52,819 nucleotides of DNA from Carboxylicivirga sp. (GCA_025210475.1 JAOARW010000013.1:1-52819), one strand, 5' to 3'. Shown: positions 26,105 to 35,381, numbered from the stretch's first letter. Numbers and translations are program-made. The notes: generated from the sequence alone by a model not told the origin.

Positions 26105-29100
26105 ATGGCTCAGAATAAAACTTACAACAGGCGAATAAATCTTTACATTAATGGTAAAGAAGTTAAGAACGATGTAAAAAACATCAAGTCCGAAATGAAT
26201 AAGCTTATTGCTGCTCAAAGCAAAATGACTATTGGAAGCAAAGAGTATGTAAAGACAGGAAAAGATATTCAGCGATTGAATACAATACTAAAAGACCATC
26301 GAAAAAGCATTTATAACAGTGGTGGCGCATGGAGTAAACTTTCTTCAAATGCTCAACGATTTGTAAAGCTCGGCATAGCATCAGTTATGGCCGGAGCAGT
26401 TGCAATCATGAAACGAATGGCTACTAATAGCATTAAGCTAGAAAAAGCATTATCAAGCTTATCAGCAATAACAGGAGCCACTGGTGATGATTTGGAGTAC
26501 TTCAGAAAGAAAGCCATTGAAACAAGCGGAGATACGTTACAAAGTGCTGAAGAAGTTGTCCGTAGTTATGAACTAGTTGGCTCTATTCGACCAGAATTAC
26601 TGAAGAACAAAGAAGCTTTAACTGAAGTAACCAAACAGGCGATCATATTAAGTGAAGCTACCGGAGGTCGCTTAGGAGTCGCTGAGGCTGCAAAAGCTAC
26701 TGCAGTTGCGCTTAATCAGTTTAACATGGAAAGCGTAGAGGCTACGCGAGTTGTTAATGCCTTTGCTGCAGGCTCAAAAGAAGGGGCTGCTGCAGTTCCG
26801 GAACTATCACAAGCAATAGACAAATTTGGTGCGGTCGCTGCATCTGGAAATTTAACTTTAGAACAGAGTATTGGCCTACTTGAAACACTTGCTGAAAAGA
26901 ATATCGTCGGAGCTGAAGCTGGAACTAAAATGCGCAACATTCTAATTAAGCTTCAAGCCAACCAGGAGAATTATAAGAATGGAGTATTTGATATTAACCT
27001 GGCGCTCGATAACCTTAGTAAAAAACAATTAGGCGTTACAGAATTGACTAAAGAGTTTGGAACTGAAAATGTTGTTGCTGCGCAGATACTTGTTAATAAC
27101 ACGGATAAATATCACGCATATACTAAAGCCGTCACTGACACCAATACAGCTTTAGAACAACAGGCTATACAGAATGATAATGTTACGGCTAATTGGCAGA
27201 AGTTCGTCAATATGATTGACTCAGCTTTAACTTCCCCTGGATTCTCAGGAAAGTTAAATGATATCATTAAAGGATTAACTGGAGCCATCTATAACCTTCA
27301 ACGTTCAATGATGAGTTCTTCAGAAATAGCTGATGATTTTATTAATTCTGTTATGGGACGAATCAATACAGCTGATTCAGCAGAGGAAAAGGTCAAGAGA
27401 CTTACGACTTTAATCAAACAACAAGAGGAAACAATGGCTCTATACAAGCAACAACTGGATGAAATGAGTTGGTTCAGTAAGCAAGACTTATGGTGGAGCC
27501 CTGCCAAAGATGCCAATGCACTTTATAAAGCTATTGCTTCAACTGAAGAAAAGTTGGAGAAGTTGAACATTGAGAAAACCAAAGCTCAAACAGCTAGGCT
27601 AAAAGAGTCATTTAACTTTTCTGGTAAGTCAATGGAAGATTTGTTGGTTTTGGAAGGTCAGTATCTTGTGGCTGAGGATTTGTTAACCAAAAAACAAAAA
27701 CTAAAGCTTGATGCCATTAGGGAAGAAATAAAGCTGAGAAATAACTCTAACAATCAAAAATCAGCGGAAGAGCCCAAAAACAATGAGGAGCTTGAGAAGT
27801 ATCTAAAAGAAAAAGAACGTGCAGAAGAAGGATTAGCTGATTCTATTAGAAAAATAAGAGACAAGTTACACCTGGACACCCTCAGTGCGCATGAAAAAGA
27901 AAAGCAGGCCATTGAATACAAATATGCTGATTTACTTGATACAGCTCAAAAATATGCAATGGATGAGTCTGAGCTCATTAAGTTGAAAACTCAGGAACTT
28001 CAATTTGTTGATGAAAGATTTGCAAAAGAAAGACTTCAGAAACAAAAAGAAGTTCAAGCCCAACTTGAAAGCATGTATTTAAGCGAATTCGAGAAAGAGA
28101 AACAAGAAAAGATTCGTCATTTACAGAAAATGATTGCCATGGCTGAAGAGAACGGCCTGATGACAATTGAGGCATATACATTAATGCAGGAGGAGCTTGA
28201 TCTAATAAGGAATAGTGAAGAGCCACGTGATATCTTTGGCATGACTGATGAAGATTGGTTAAAACTCATAGACAATTTTGATATGGCCATGATGTACATT
28301 GATCAAATTGGCATGGCCTGGGGCAGTATTATCACTATTCAAAACAACAAAGACAAGGCTGAGCTCAAGCAATATGAGAAGAATACTCAGAAGAAGAAAG
28401 ATTTACTTAACAAACAACTTGAGGCTGGTTCAATTTCACAGGAGCAATACAATGCAAGGGTGGCTAAATTGGATGCCGACCTGGACAAAAAGAAATCAGA
28501 AATTGCCATAAGACAAGCGAAACGAGAGAAGCAGCTGGGGCTATTCCAGGTAGCTGTTAATACAGCCATGGCAGTCATGAAAATATGGGCTGAAGTTCCT
28601 AAAGCTGACTTTGGAATCTCAACAGGAATACTAACAGCCTTGGCTATTGCTAATGGAGCCTTACAAGCTGCAGCTATCTCTAGTGCTCCAGTTCCTGAAT
28701 ATGCAGAAGGTGGATACACACATGGTGATAGAATTTATCGAGCTGGAGAAGCCGGAACTGAATGGATTGCCAACAACCAAATGGTTAACAATCCTGACAC
28801 CGGTCCAGTGATTGCAGCTTTGGAAGCAGTGCAACGTGGTAAAGCTCCAGCAAGCATGTTCGGAGGTGTTACTCCTGCATTCTCAGAAATGATGGAGGTG
28901 CCAAGGTACGCTGCAGGAGGATACACACAACCCTCTACGAATATCACTACCACCAACATTAGTCAATCAGACAATTCAAGCATTGAACAATTATTGAGGC
29001 TACAAACTGAAGAACTTCAAAATATTGCAGAATTCCTTTCTGACCCGCAAAGTCGACAAGCAATTATAAGCAACTATGACCTGGGCAGAAATGAAATTGA

Positions 29101-29137
29101 GAATGCTGAAAGGAATAGTTTGGGGAGAATAGGATAA
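26105..29137 (+). CDS. Phage tail tape-measure protein (TP901-like)
   Basis: This 1010-residue protein has the usual tape-measure layout. It has an N-terminal coiled-coil start (KTYNRRINLYINGKEVKNDV). A TP901 core follows at about 95-300 (SLSAITGATGDDLEYFRKKAIETSGDTLQSAEEV, in part). Long Lys/Glu-rich coiled coils run from about 420 to 800, and an Ala/Gly-rich hydrophobic segment lies near 815-865. The C-terminus bears the repeated motif AEGGYTHGD/AGEAGTEWIAN found in Bacteroidota tape measures. In phages this protein sets tail length and helps DNA entry. It is the only virion gene on this island; no tube, sheath, capsid or terminase gene accompanies it. Confidence 0.85.
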   Translation: MAQNKTYNRRINLYINGKEVKNDVKNIKSEMNKLIAAQSKMTIGSKEYVKTGKDIQRLNTILKDHRKSIYNSGGAWSKLSSNAQRFVKLGIASVMAGAVAIMKRMATNSIKLEKALSSLSAITGATGDDLEYFRKKAIETSGDTLQSAEEVVRSYELVGSIRPELLKNKEALTEVTKQAIILSEATGGRLGVAEAAKATAVALNQFNMESVEATRVVNAFAAGSKEGAAAVPELSQAIDKFGAVAASGNLTLEQSIGLLETLAEKNIVGAEAGTKMRNILIKLQANQENYKNGVFDINLALDNLSKKQLGVTELTKEFGTENVVAAQILVNNTDKYHAYTKAVTDTNTALEQQAIQNDNVTANWQKFVNMIDSALTSPGFSGKLNDIIKGLTGAIYNLQRSMMSSSEIADDFINSVMGRINTADSAEEKVKRLTTLIKQQEETMALYKQQLDEMSWFSKQDLWWSPAKDANALYKAIASTEEKLEKLNIEKTKAQTARLKESFNFSGKSMEDLLVLEGQYLVAEDLLTKKQKLKLDAIREEIKLRNNSNNQKSAEEPKNNEELEKYLKEKERAEEGLADSIRKIRDKLHLDTLSAHEKEKQAIEYKYADLLDTAQKYAMDESELIKLKTQELQFVDERFAKERLQKQKEVQAQLESMYLSEFEKEKQEKIRHLQKMIAMAEENGLMTIEAYTLMQEELDLIRNSEEPRDIFGMTDEDWLKLIDNFDMAMMYIDQIGMAWGSIITIQNNKDKAELKQYEKNTQKKKDLLNKQLEAGSISQEQYNARVAKLDADLDKKKSEIAIRQAKREKQLGLFQVAVNTAMAVMKIWAEVPKADFGISTGILTALAIANGALQAAAISSAPVPEYAEGGYTHGDRIYRAGEAGTEWIANNQMVNNPDTGPVIAALEAVQRGKAPASMFGGVTPAFSEMMEVPRYAAGGYTQPSTNITTTNISQSDNSSIEQLLRLQTEELQNIAEFLSDPQSRQAIISNYDLGRNEIENAERNSLGRIG

Positions 29138-29340
29138 AAAATGTGTAACTAAATCAAGATTGAAATTGAGTAGACAGCTGCCCCTGCCCATCATATTTCC
29201 TTTGTTTTTATGTTAAGGCAGCTGCCTAGTTCTGTAGGGCGGGACCGGGGCACACATTGTCTTTTTGGTACGATTTTCTAATGGATACCCCCTCTGTAGT
29301 CGTATATTAATCTAATTATTAACACTATAACTAATTTGAT
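29138..29340. other. Intergenic stretch with an 8-bp hairpin
   Basis: An 8-bp perfect stem CAGCTGCC/GGCAGCTG (29175-29182 with 29217-29224) with a 34-base loop follows the tape-measure gene and lacks a T-run. It may end the transcript or be part of a small RNA; no promoter is clear. Confidence 0.3.
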
Positions 29341-29580
29341 ATGAAAAATAAACTGGATGAAGAATTGAGATTGATGAAACCCAATTTGAGATTCAAAGTT
29401 GGTGATTTGGTATGTCTAAAGAGTGATACAAAGAAAAATACTCCGATGAATATCGTTGCCTATTTAGATTCTAATGATTTGGATGATTACATCTGTGTGT
29501 GGTTAAATTCTCAAAAGGTGCAAGAAAGGCAGATGTATCCAGATTCAGTATTAGAGAAATTTGAAATTGAAAGTAAATAG
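29341..29580 (+). CDS. Small YodC/DUF2158-like protein
   Basis: This 79-residue protein contains the pattern FKVGDLVCLKSDT near residue 19, then a core with CVW near 57, similar to DUF2158/YodC-type small SH3-like proteins of unknown function. It is near the right end of island A in a pair with another small gene. Confidence in the family is modest. Confidence 0.5.
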   Translation: MKNKLDEELRLMKPNLRFKVGDLVCLKSDTKKNTPMNIVAYLDSNDLDDYICVWLNSQKVQERQMYPDSVLEKFEIESK

Positions 29581-29595
29581 ATCAAAATCAAAACG

Positions 29596-29823
29596 ATGAA
29601 AAAGAAATTAAGAGAAGAGCAATTGCAAGAGGTTGTAAGCTTACAGGAAGATAATAATGGTCGACTTAATTGTATGACAGATTCAATTAATGACATCGTC
29701 TATTATCTAATCAAGTCAAAGGGTTATTTAGCTCCTGAAGATGTCAAACCAATTGATGGCTTTCTGTATAACCTAGGATTTATAAAAGAATCTTTAGAAA
29801 GACTTAAAGAGCCAGAAAAATAA
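29596..29823 (+). CDS. Small hypothetical protein at island A right end
   Basis: A 75-residue helical acidic protein beginning 15 bases after the previous gene. No recognised domain. It ends just before the right arm repeats of the island. Confidence 0.5.
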   Translation: MKKKLREEQLQEVVSLQEDNNGRLNCMTDSINDIVYYLIKSKGYLAPEDVKPIDGFLYNLGFIKESLERLKEPEK

Positions 29824-29839
29824 CTGTGAAATTACTTTT

Positions 29840-29861
29840 TTACTATCATTTTACTAACATC
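29840..29861. repeat. Right-end arm-type repeats of island A
   Basis: Two tandem 11-bp units, TTACTATCATT (29840-29850) and TTACTAACATC (29851-29861), match the pair beside the integrase gene at the left end. They lie 46-67 bases inside the right att core, as expected for lambda-type arm sites. Confidence 0.6.
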
Positions 29862-29871
29862 AAAAATCAAA

Positions 29872-29900
29872 AAAGCCTGACACTTAATGCATCAGGCTTT
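29872..29900 (-). terminator. Island A-borne tRNA-side terminator
   Basis: The 9-bp stem AAAGCCTGA/TCAGGCTTT (29872-29880 with 29892-29900), with an A-run on the left, reads as a terminator on the minus strand, immediately downstream of the tRNA-type att core. Confidence 0.7.
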
Positions 29901-29906
29901 CTTTCT

Positions 29907-29919
29907 GTACCCAGAGCCG
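29907..29919. repeat. att core, junction of islands A and B
   Basis: This is the middle identical copy of GTACCCAGAGCCG. It ends island A and begins island B, showing tandem insertion at one target. Confidence 0.8.
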
Positions 29920-30059
29920 AAGTAGAAACCATGGTTTTTAAGTGTTTTTGTGATCGCCCGAAAATAGCGGGAAATCGCTGTGAATGCCTCGATAGTTAAG
30001 GGTTGTGGGTGTTTTGTTGACAGGTCATAGCAGAGCATAGGAAGTCATGAAATATCAAA

Positions 30060-30094
30060 ACGGTTGTGCAATGGTTGTGCAAATGCTATATTTG
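30060..30094 (+). promoter_or_regulatory. Island B integrase promoter inside arm-type repeats
   Basis: Two tandem 11-bp units starting GGTTGTGCAA (30062, 30073) form a block repeated exactly at the right end. The -33 TTG (30064-30066), a 20-base spacer and a perfect -7 box TATATTTG (30087-30094) overlap the block, so recombinase binding would occlude its own promoter. Confidence 0.7.
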
Positions 30095-30115
30095 TACTGA
30101 ATCAATTTTGTAATT

Positions 30116-31459
30116 ATGGCTACTATTAAGTTTCGTGCCAGGGGCACAAATGAGCAAAGAGAAATATATCTTCGCTTGTCTGCGGGGCGTTCTGTCAATA
30201 TCCAAGCTAAAACAGGTTACACCATACATTCAAAGCTCTGGAAGTATGATAAAATTGCTAAGGGAGTGAATAAGGGCAAACTTTCTGAATTTGGACAGCC
30301 AAAGCAAAGCGATGCCATAGGCAAAAGATTAAAAGAGCAACTGGATAGTTTAACCACTGAGATAAATAAACGATTCAACCAAGCAACCGAAAAAGGGGAG
30401 CCAATTACCCCCGAATGGTTGACTAATCAAATTAACAGCCTCCAAAATAAAGGCACCAAAGAACAGCAAAATAAAGGTGATCTGTTGACCTATACAGACC
30501 ATTACATAAGCTATCTGCCTGACCATGTTCAGCGAAGCGGCAAACGTGGAGTGTCTAAGAATACTATACAGAAATTTGTAACACTAAAAGCGCGTGTGGT
30601 GGATTTTCAGAAAGCGAAAAGAAGAAGGTATAATATTGTAGATGTTAGTCCCGATTTTATCCGTTTGTTTGATGGATTTTTGCGCAAAAATGGCTATTCG
30701 GATAATTACATAGGTACATTGTCAATTAACCTTAAAACCATGTGCAAGAATGCCCGAAAGGATGGTTTTAAGGTTAGTTCTGATTTAGATATGATTACAG
30801 GTGTAAAGTCAGAGGTGCAAAGGGTTATACTAACGTTTGAAGAACTGGAACAAATTAGACAGACTACCTTTAAGCGCGAAGCTCTGGGAAATGCCCGTGA
30901 TTGGCTTTTAATTGGTTGCTATACAGGTCAGCGGGTTTCTGATCTATTAAAGCTTACAAAAGATAATCTGGTTTTTAAAAGTGGGCTTGAGCTTATAGAA
31001 CTAACCCAAATTAAAACAGGTAAAAGGGTATCATTACCCATTCATCCGGTAGTTAAAGAGATACTGGATAAAAACGAAGGTGATTTTCCATATAAGATTT
31101 CGGACGTTAAGTTTAATGTTTACATCAAAGAAGTATGTGAGATTGCTAAGATTAACAAGCGTATAAATGGTTCAAAGATGAATCCCGAAACCATGAGAAA
31201 AGAACAAGGTACTTACCCCAAACATGAACTTATTACCTCTCATGTGTGCCGCCGATCATTCGCGACTAATCACTATGGGGATATTCCGACCCCTATTTTA
31301 ATGAGTGCCACCGGACACGCCACCGAAAAAAAGTTTCTTATTTACATTGGTAAAACAGCCACGGAACAAGCTCAGCAATTGGCCGAATATTGGGCAAAGT
31401 CTGCAATGATGAATAAGAAAGAAACTAACCTAAAAGTTATCAAGAAAGTTAGCGGTTAG
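30116..31459 (+). CDS. int: Tyrosine recombinase (island B integrase)
   Basis: This 447-residue site-specific recombinase is predicted to insert island B at tRNA-Leu. Order: N-terminal arm-binding beta domain (about 1-60, ATIKFRARGTNEQREIYLRL), SAM-like domain (about 120-230) and catalytic domain. Catalytic residues: Arg273 in TGQRVSD, Lys in TQIKTGKRV, His376 and Arg379 in HVCRRSF, His401 in TGHAT, and Tyr410 in IYIGK. It is only distantly similar to the island A enzyme and uses different arm repeats, yet shares the target core. It reads inward from the junction core. Confidence 0.92.
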   Translation: MATIKFRARGTNEQREIYLRLSAGRSVNIQAKTGYTIHSKLWKYDKIAKGVNKGKLSEFGQPKQSDAIGKRLKEQLDSLTTEINKRFNQATEKGEPITPEWLTNQINSLQNKGTKEQQNKGDLLTYTDHYISYLPDHVQRSGKRGVSKNTIQKFVTLKARVVDFQKAKRRRYNIVDVSPDFIRLFDGFLRKNGYSDNYIGTLSINLKTMCKNARKDGFKVSSDLDMITGVKSEVQRVILTFEELEQIRQTTFKREALGNARDWLLIGCYTGQRVSDLLKLTKDNLVFKSGLELIELTQIKTGKRVSLPIHPVVKEILDKNEGDFPYKISDVKFNVYIKEVCEIAKINKRINGSKMNPETMRKEQGTYPKHELITSHVCRRSFATNHYGDIPTPILMSATGHATEKKFLIYIGKTATEQAQQLAEYWAKSAMMNKKETNLKVIKKVSG

Positions 31460-31879
31460 GAAGTCATAAGAATGCAAAAATGTTGAATTGTAAATATTTA
31501 CACGACAATAAACACTAGGTTATTGCTGATTAAGTAACATTTAAGTATCAGAATGTTAGTACTTTGTGTTGATGGGTGAATATTTTTTCTCTCATTGTCA
31601 TTTAATTATCGCTTAAACAAGTTGATGTAATCATCAGTTATATAAGGTATTAGCTTCTATTAATTCGTTTAAATGTGATTAATTAGTGTTTAAGACTATC
31701 GTTTTAGGTATCAAATAGGGGATATTTAAGTATTGTCAAACTGCTCAGTTTACAGGTGTTTAAATGAGGTTGACAATATGCTAAAAATCACTTAAACACT
31801 TGATGTTTAGCCTGTAGTGTTTTAGGGAATTAACTTTGTCAACAAAGATTATAAACTTAAAAACACTTAGTGCAAGCGT
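31460..31879. promoter_or_regulatory. Repeat-rich control/origin region of island B
   Basis: This 420-base AT-rich stretch has no gene and two repeat families. GTGTTTAA-type boxes occur at 31686-31694, 31756-31764 and inverted at 31791-31799. TTGTCAA occurs at 31733-31739 and 31836-31842, with an inverted copy at 31770-31776 (the 9-bp dyad TATTGTCAA/TTGACAATA). A perfect -7 box TAACTTTG (31831-31838) overlaps the palindrome CTTTGTCAACAAAG (31834-31847). It likely controls the excisionase-replication operon and may include an origin. Confidence 0.6.
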
Positions 31880-32173
31880 ATGAAACAAGTACAATTTATT
31901 CAGACTACCCCCGAGGAATTACAGAACGCAATTTTAAAAGAAATTGATAAAAAGATTGATGAACTAAAAGCGCAATTTCAACCCAAAGAACCGACTGTTT
32001 ATGTTTCGCGCGAAGAGGTGGCGAAGATGTTAGGAATTAGTGTTTCTACATTAGGGAGGTGGGTTAAGCAAGGGAAATTAACGACTTACGGGTTTGGTCG
32101 AAAAGTGTATTTTAAACGTGAGGATATTGAAGCCGCGTTAATTGATATTAGCCCTAAGAAGTATCAGCGATGA
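31880..32173 (+). CDS. Excisionase-like helix-turn-helix protein (HTH_17)
   Basis: This 97-residue protein has an N-terminal helix (about 10-35) and a MerR-type winged helix-turn-helix at about 45-90 (SREEVAKMLGISVSTLGRWVKQGKLTTYGFGRKVYFKREDIEAAL). It has the same architecture as the island A protein at 21798. It probably acts as directionality factor or regulator, and the dyads upstream are candidate sites for it. Its TGA overlaps the ATG of the next gene (ATGA), so the two are coupled. Confidence 0.8.
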   Translation: MKQVQFIQTTPEELQNAILKEIDKKIDELKAQFQPKEPTVYVSREEVAKMLGISVSTLGRWVKQGKLTTYGFGRKVYFKREDIEAALIDISPKKYQR

Positions 32174-32457
32174 GGCCGGAACTTCAACCCCTTCATGAGA
32201 CATTTACGGGGTGTCTGGATTACATTGCAGGATTTGAACACATGGACGAAGAGGATAAGCGCGAAGCTTTGCGGCTGTCTTTATGGTTCCTGTGTTCTTG
32301 TCCGGCTATCAATCCAAACGACCCCATACAGGCAAAAGCCGATCTGGAAAGAAAAGAGGCAGTTTGTTTGTGTAGCTCCATGCTAGAGGGAAGGGGCGGA
32401 ACGCTCCCAGATTTACAAAGGTTTTTAGAATCAGGATTAAGCATATTAACGGATTAA
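32170..32457 (+). CDS. Small hypothetical protein coupled to excisionase-like gene
   Basis: A 95-residue acidic, Cys-containing helical protein. Its ATG overlaps the stop codon of the preceding gene. No family recognised. The composition (several Cys, many Glu/Asp) does not form a clear zinc motif. Confidence 0.6.
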   Translation: MRPELQPLHETFTGCLDYIAGFEHMDEEDKREALRLSLWFLCSCPAINPNDPIQAKADLERKEAVCLCSSMLEGRGGTLPDLQRFLESGLSILTD

Positions 32458-32485
32458 AGAGGGTGTACAAGAATTTACACCCTCT
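32458..32485 (+). other. 10-bp perfect stem-loop before replication gene
   Basis: The stem AGAGGGTGTA/TACACCCTCT (32458-32467 with 32476-32485, 8-nt loop) follows the stop codon directly and has no T-run. It could be a weak terminator or processing hairpin. Because a rolling-circle-type replication gene follows, it is also a candidate double-strand origin hairpin. Confidence 0.5.
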
Positions 32486-32536
32486 TGTGTGTTTATCCAC
32501 TCCCTTAATTTCTCATTTTTATTTCAAGTTCTCCGG

Positions 32537-34039
32537 TTGTACGATTTTCTTAAAATAGATTGTCAGAGCACGTATTTTCGTCATTGGCTCAATAACGAAA
32601 GGTTAGATTTCCCCCTTTCCGTTAGTGAGCGAACAGGCGAAATATTGCACCGTTCCCGCGAGGCTGAATATAAAAACCTCATCTTTAAAATTACCCCATC
32701 TGAAAAACTCAAAGAAGAAACAAGCGAGGCTTACCATTGTACTTTTAAAGGAAGTTTGCATAAGTATTCGAATGATGGGTACCACAATACAAACGACTTT
32801 TCTATTAAGGATTTTAATAAACAGGTTGAGGAACTTACCCCGCTGTTTGATATTTCCCCTAAAGGTTCAGTTATCCGGCAATTTGAGTATGGTGTTAATA
32901 TCCTGCTCACGCCAACCATGACCGTTAATAAATTTCTGCGCTCCATCATCAGCACACCGACAAAACGGTTTGCTACTGTCAATACTGAAAAGCTTAAGAT
33001 TGGTAAGGTGGTTTCATTTAGTCAATTTGATTTGAAACTGTACGATAAAGGCAGACAATCAGGAACGATTAAAAACCGATTGCTCAGGGTTGAATTAAGA
33101 ATAAAAGACACGCGTTTTTTAGAGCAGTACGGATTAAAAGAACCACGCCGCCCCATTACATTGCATCAGCTTACAAATACCGCTTTTGCCGCCGGATTAG
33201 GCGAAGTTCTTATTAAAGTTTTCAACGACATTATTTTTATTGAGCGCGGTTTGAATACAGGCGATTTAAGCCCAAAAGAACGTGAACAGTTAACCAAGTA
33301 TCAAAACCCACTTTATTGGGAGGAATGCAACCGCCGCAAGCGATATAAAGATAAGGTCAGGTATCAGCATTTAATTGAAAAATGCAACCCGACCGACCTC
33401 ATCCCTGAGATTAAAAAACGGCTTGCTGACAAGGTGGCCGAAATGACATTTTACGGGCAGAAAAAAGGGGACATTCTCGCGAACCGGACAAAGGATAATG
33501 AAGCACAAAAAAAGGGACGTTCTCGCGATATAAATGTAGGCCGAAAATGTCCCCCAATTCCCCCAGAAAGTAAAACGGGACTAAATCGGGAAAATGCGGG
33601 TTCTGATTCCCAAAAACAGAAAGAAGGAATAAAACGGTTTTGCGCCTCCTGTGGTCGGGATATTTCCCACCAAAAAACGGGAAGTAAATTCTGTTCTGAA
33701 AAGTTTTACGGCATACAGGCAAAACGATGCCGGAACAAAGCAAGCAACACCAATCGGAATAAGAAACTAAAACAAGCCAGAAACTTAGAGCGTGAAGCTC
33801 TGGAACTTCTCGCCCGCGATTACTTGCATAGTGATTTGAAAATAATCTACACCCGAAACGATGGAAAACAGACCCGAACAAATTCGAAAAGAATTAAGCC
33901 GATTCCATGGAAGAAAAGGCAAAAGATAATAAGGGTAAGAGTGAAAGCCCCGCCCCCTCTGGGAGTGGTTACGCTCACCACTCTAAGAGCAAAGAAGTTT
34001 ATCAAGATGATTACAAACCCCGGTGCAGCTCCCGGATAA
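32537..34039 (+). CDS. Phage/plasmid replication protein, gpII/X-like
   Basis: This roughly 500-residue protein resembles the Bacteroidota family of filamentous-phage gene II/X-like replication initiators: N-terminal YDFLKI, a segment RQFEYGVNILLTP (about 115), and FDLKLYDKGRQ followed by LRVELRIK (about 170-195). Such proteins nick DNA for rolling-circle replication. I start it at TTG 32537, where the family-like N-terminus begins; a GTG at 32489 is also open. The C-terminus carries a possible zinc knuckle (FCASCG...KFCS) and a very basic tail that ends 11 bases before the next gene. An internal 22-bp imperfect repeat lies at 33461 and 33507. Confidence 0.6.
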   Translation: MYDFLKIDCQSTYFRHWLNNERLDFPLSVSERTGEILHRSREAEYKNLIFKITPSEKLKEETSEAYHCTFKGSLHKYSNDGYHNTNDFSIKDFNKQVEELTPLFDISPKGSVIRQFEYGVNILLTPTMTVNKFLRSIISTPTKRFATVNTEKLKIGKVVSFSQFDLKLYDKGRQSGTIKNRLLRVELRIKDTRFLEQYGLKEPRRPITLHQLTNTAFAAGLGEVLIKVFNDIIFIERGLNTGDLSPKEREQLTKYQNPLYWEECNRRKRYKDKVRYQHLIEKCNPTDLIPEIKKRLADKVAEMTFYGQKKGDILANRTKDNEAQKKGRSRDINVGRKCPPIPPESKTGLNRENAGSDSQKQKEGIKRFCASCGRDISHQKTGSKFCSEKFYGIQAKRCRNKASNTNRNKKLKQARNLEREALELLARDYLHSDLKIIYTRNDGKQTRTNSKRIKPIPWKKRQKIIRVRVKAPPPLGVVTLTTLRAKKFIKMITNPGAAPG

Positions 34040-34050
34040 AATTTAATGAT

Positions 34051-35022
34051 ATGAGTACTTACGCGCTGTGTGCTAAAGTAACATTTCCGGCACACGAAGG
34101 ACGGCAAAAGTTTATGATTCGGCGAATTAATGAATGTCGGATAAATAGAAGTTGGCAAGGCTTAACAGATACGGCAGAAATAACAATCCCCCGAAAAGTT
34201 AAGGACTTTAACCGTATGAAAATAGGCGAATGGTTTAGACCCGGCGACCCTGTAATTATTGAGTTGGGGTATGATGGTAATTATCATGTTGAATTTACAG
34301 GTTATGTAAAAGCAACCCCGGCGGGCATTCCATTAGTGATAAGTTGCGAGGATGAAATGTATAAGCTAAAACGAAAAGTAATAAGTGTTAGCCTGTCAAA
34401 TTGTACCCTCAAAGAACTTTTACAAACCATTGCCCCCGGCTATAAAATTGTTTGCGATGAAACTAAATTAATGGGTTCTTTTCGTTTTGCTAAGTTGACA
34501 CAAGCCCAATGTTTAGAGGAATTAAAAAGGCAAGGAATAGCATGTTATTTTGATGATAAAGTTCTACATGCTATGGATACTAAAAGCCGGATTGATGGAA
34601 CAATTCACGACATACAAATAGAGAAAACGGCGGGTTATAATTTAGAAGTTAAAGAGATTCAGAAAACAAAAGTTAAGATTGAACTTACCCGAAAGATTGG
34701 TAAAAAGTTTGTTGTTGAATACGGGGACGAAAACGCCGCCTTATTCCTCAAAAGAAGTTATTCAGGTATAGCTATGAGTAAGGCAGAAATGAGGGAAGAG
34801 GCAAAGGGTATTTACGCCCGTGCCAAAATGCCCGGTCTGGACGGTGATATTTCTCTTTTTGGTATCCCCCAGGTTAAGCTTGGAGATAGTCTAAAACTGC
34901 ATAGTTCTTTTTATAAAAATGCTCCTGAATACAATAAGGCTTATAGTGTTGATAGCATAACGAAAGCTTTCAGCCCGCAAGGGTTTAGGCAGGTTTGTAA
35001 ACTTGGTGATCTGAAAATTTAG
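34051..35022 (+). CDS. Tail hub / late control D-like protein
   Basis: This 323-residue protein resembles baseplate hub proteins of the gpD/gp27 type. It has an N-terminal beta domain with CRINRSW..LTDTAEITIPRKV and a following GEWFRPGDPVIIELGYDG..HVEFTGYV block. A middle domain with an LKELLQTIAPGY helix and a C-terminal beta domain follow. The ATG at 34051 is preferred over one at 33907, which would overlap the replication gene by 130 bases in another frame. In phages the hub joins tail tube and baseplate. It is odd here because no tube, sheath or spike genes are near. Confidence 0.55.
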   Translation: MSTYALCAKVTFPAHEGRQKFMIRRINECRINRSWQGLTDTAEITIPRKVKDFNRMKIGEWFRPGDPVIIELGYDGNYHVEFTGYVKATPAGIPLVISCEDEMYKLKRKVISVSLSNCTLKELLQTIAPGYKIVCDETKLMGSFRFAKLTQAQCLEELKRQGIACYFDDKVLHAMDTKSRIDGTIHDIQIEKTAGYNLEVKEIQKTKVKIELTRKIGKKFVVEYGDENAALFLKRSYSGIAMSKAEMREEAKGIYARAKMPGLDGDISLFGIPQVKLGDSLKLHSSFYKNAPEYNKAYSVDSITKAFSPQGFRQVCKLGDLKI

Positions 35023-35044
35023 TAATCTCAAACAACTACTAAAA

Positions 35045-35287
35045 ATGACTTACAACGTGCAACTAACCATTAAGCAAAATAAAGGAATACGCCCGCCGAT
35101 AACGGCACAATTAGCGGTCGAGGTTGAGAAGAAAACGCCCATTAGTGAGGTGTTGGAAACCGCCCGTGTTGAATGGTTGAACGAATATATAAAGCGTGCT
35201 TATAACAATGCGAATAGAGGCGATTTTAAGGACAGTAGACAGGCGGCAATGTTCGCTAAAGTGAAAGTAAAAGCAAAGATAATTTAG
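35045..35287 (+). CDS. Small hypothetical protein
   Basis: An 80-residue basic protein starting 22 bases after the hub-like gene. No family recognised. It has a beta-like N-terminus and a charged helical C-terminus and probably belongs to the same transcript. Confidence 0.55.
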   Translation: MTYNVQLTIKQNKGIRPPITAQLAVEVEKKTPISEVLETARVEWLNEYIKRAYNNANRGDFKDSRQAAMFAKVKVKAKII

Positions 35288-35381
35288 GCCAATTATAGGC
35301 TATTGACACAATGAAAAAACAAGGGGTGGCGTTTTGTGATACCCCTAATCAAATAAATTAAATCATTTAAAAATTAATACA

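Larger units (their letters stand above)
14052..29906. mobile_element. Integrative island A (satellite-like)
   Basis: This 15.9-kb element is bounded by two copies of the tRNA-Leu att core. The tyrosine recombinase gene lies 140 bases inside the left end, and paired 11-bp arm-type repeats lie inside both ends (14181-14202 and 29840-29861). Content: recombinase, five-TM protein, nuclease operon, XRE repressor, excisionase-like gene, ATPase, Toprim primase, small unknown genes, tail tape measure and small right-end genes. It has no capsid, terminase, portal, relaxase or conjugation genes, so I infer a phage-satellite-like rather than conjugative lifestyle. Confidence 0.75.

Noticed and set aside
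26105..29137. Tape-measure gene as a surface adhesin or coiled-coil structural protein
   Set aside because: There is no signal peptide, and the TP901-like core plus the AEGGYT/AGEAGTEW C-terminal motifs are specific to tail tape measures.
14052..29906. Island A as an integrative conjugative element
   Set aside because: No relaxase, coupling protein or conjugation (Tra) genes are present. The tape measure and repressor point to a phage-related lifestyle.
33907..34050. Longer start for the hub-like gene at 33907
   Set aside because: It would overlap the replication gene by about 130 bases in another frame. The added residues are low-complexity, and the ATG at 34051 follows the upstream stop neatly.
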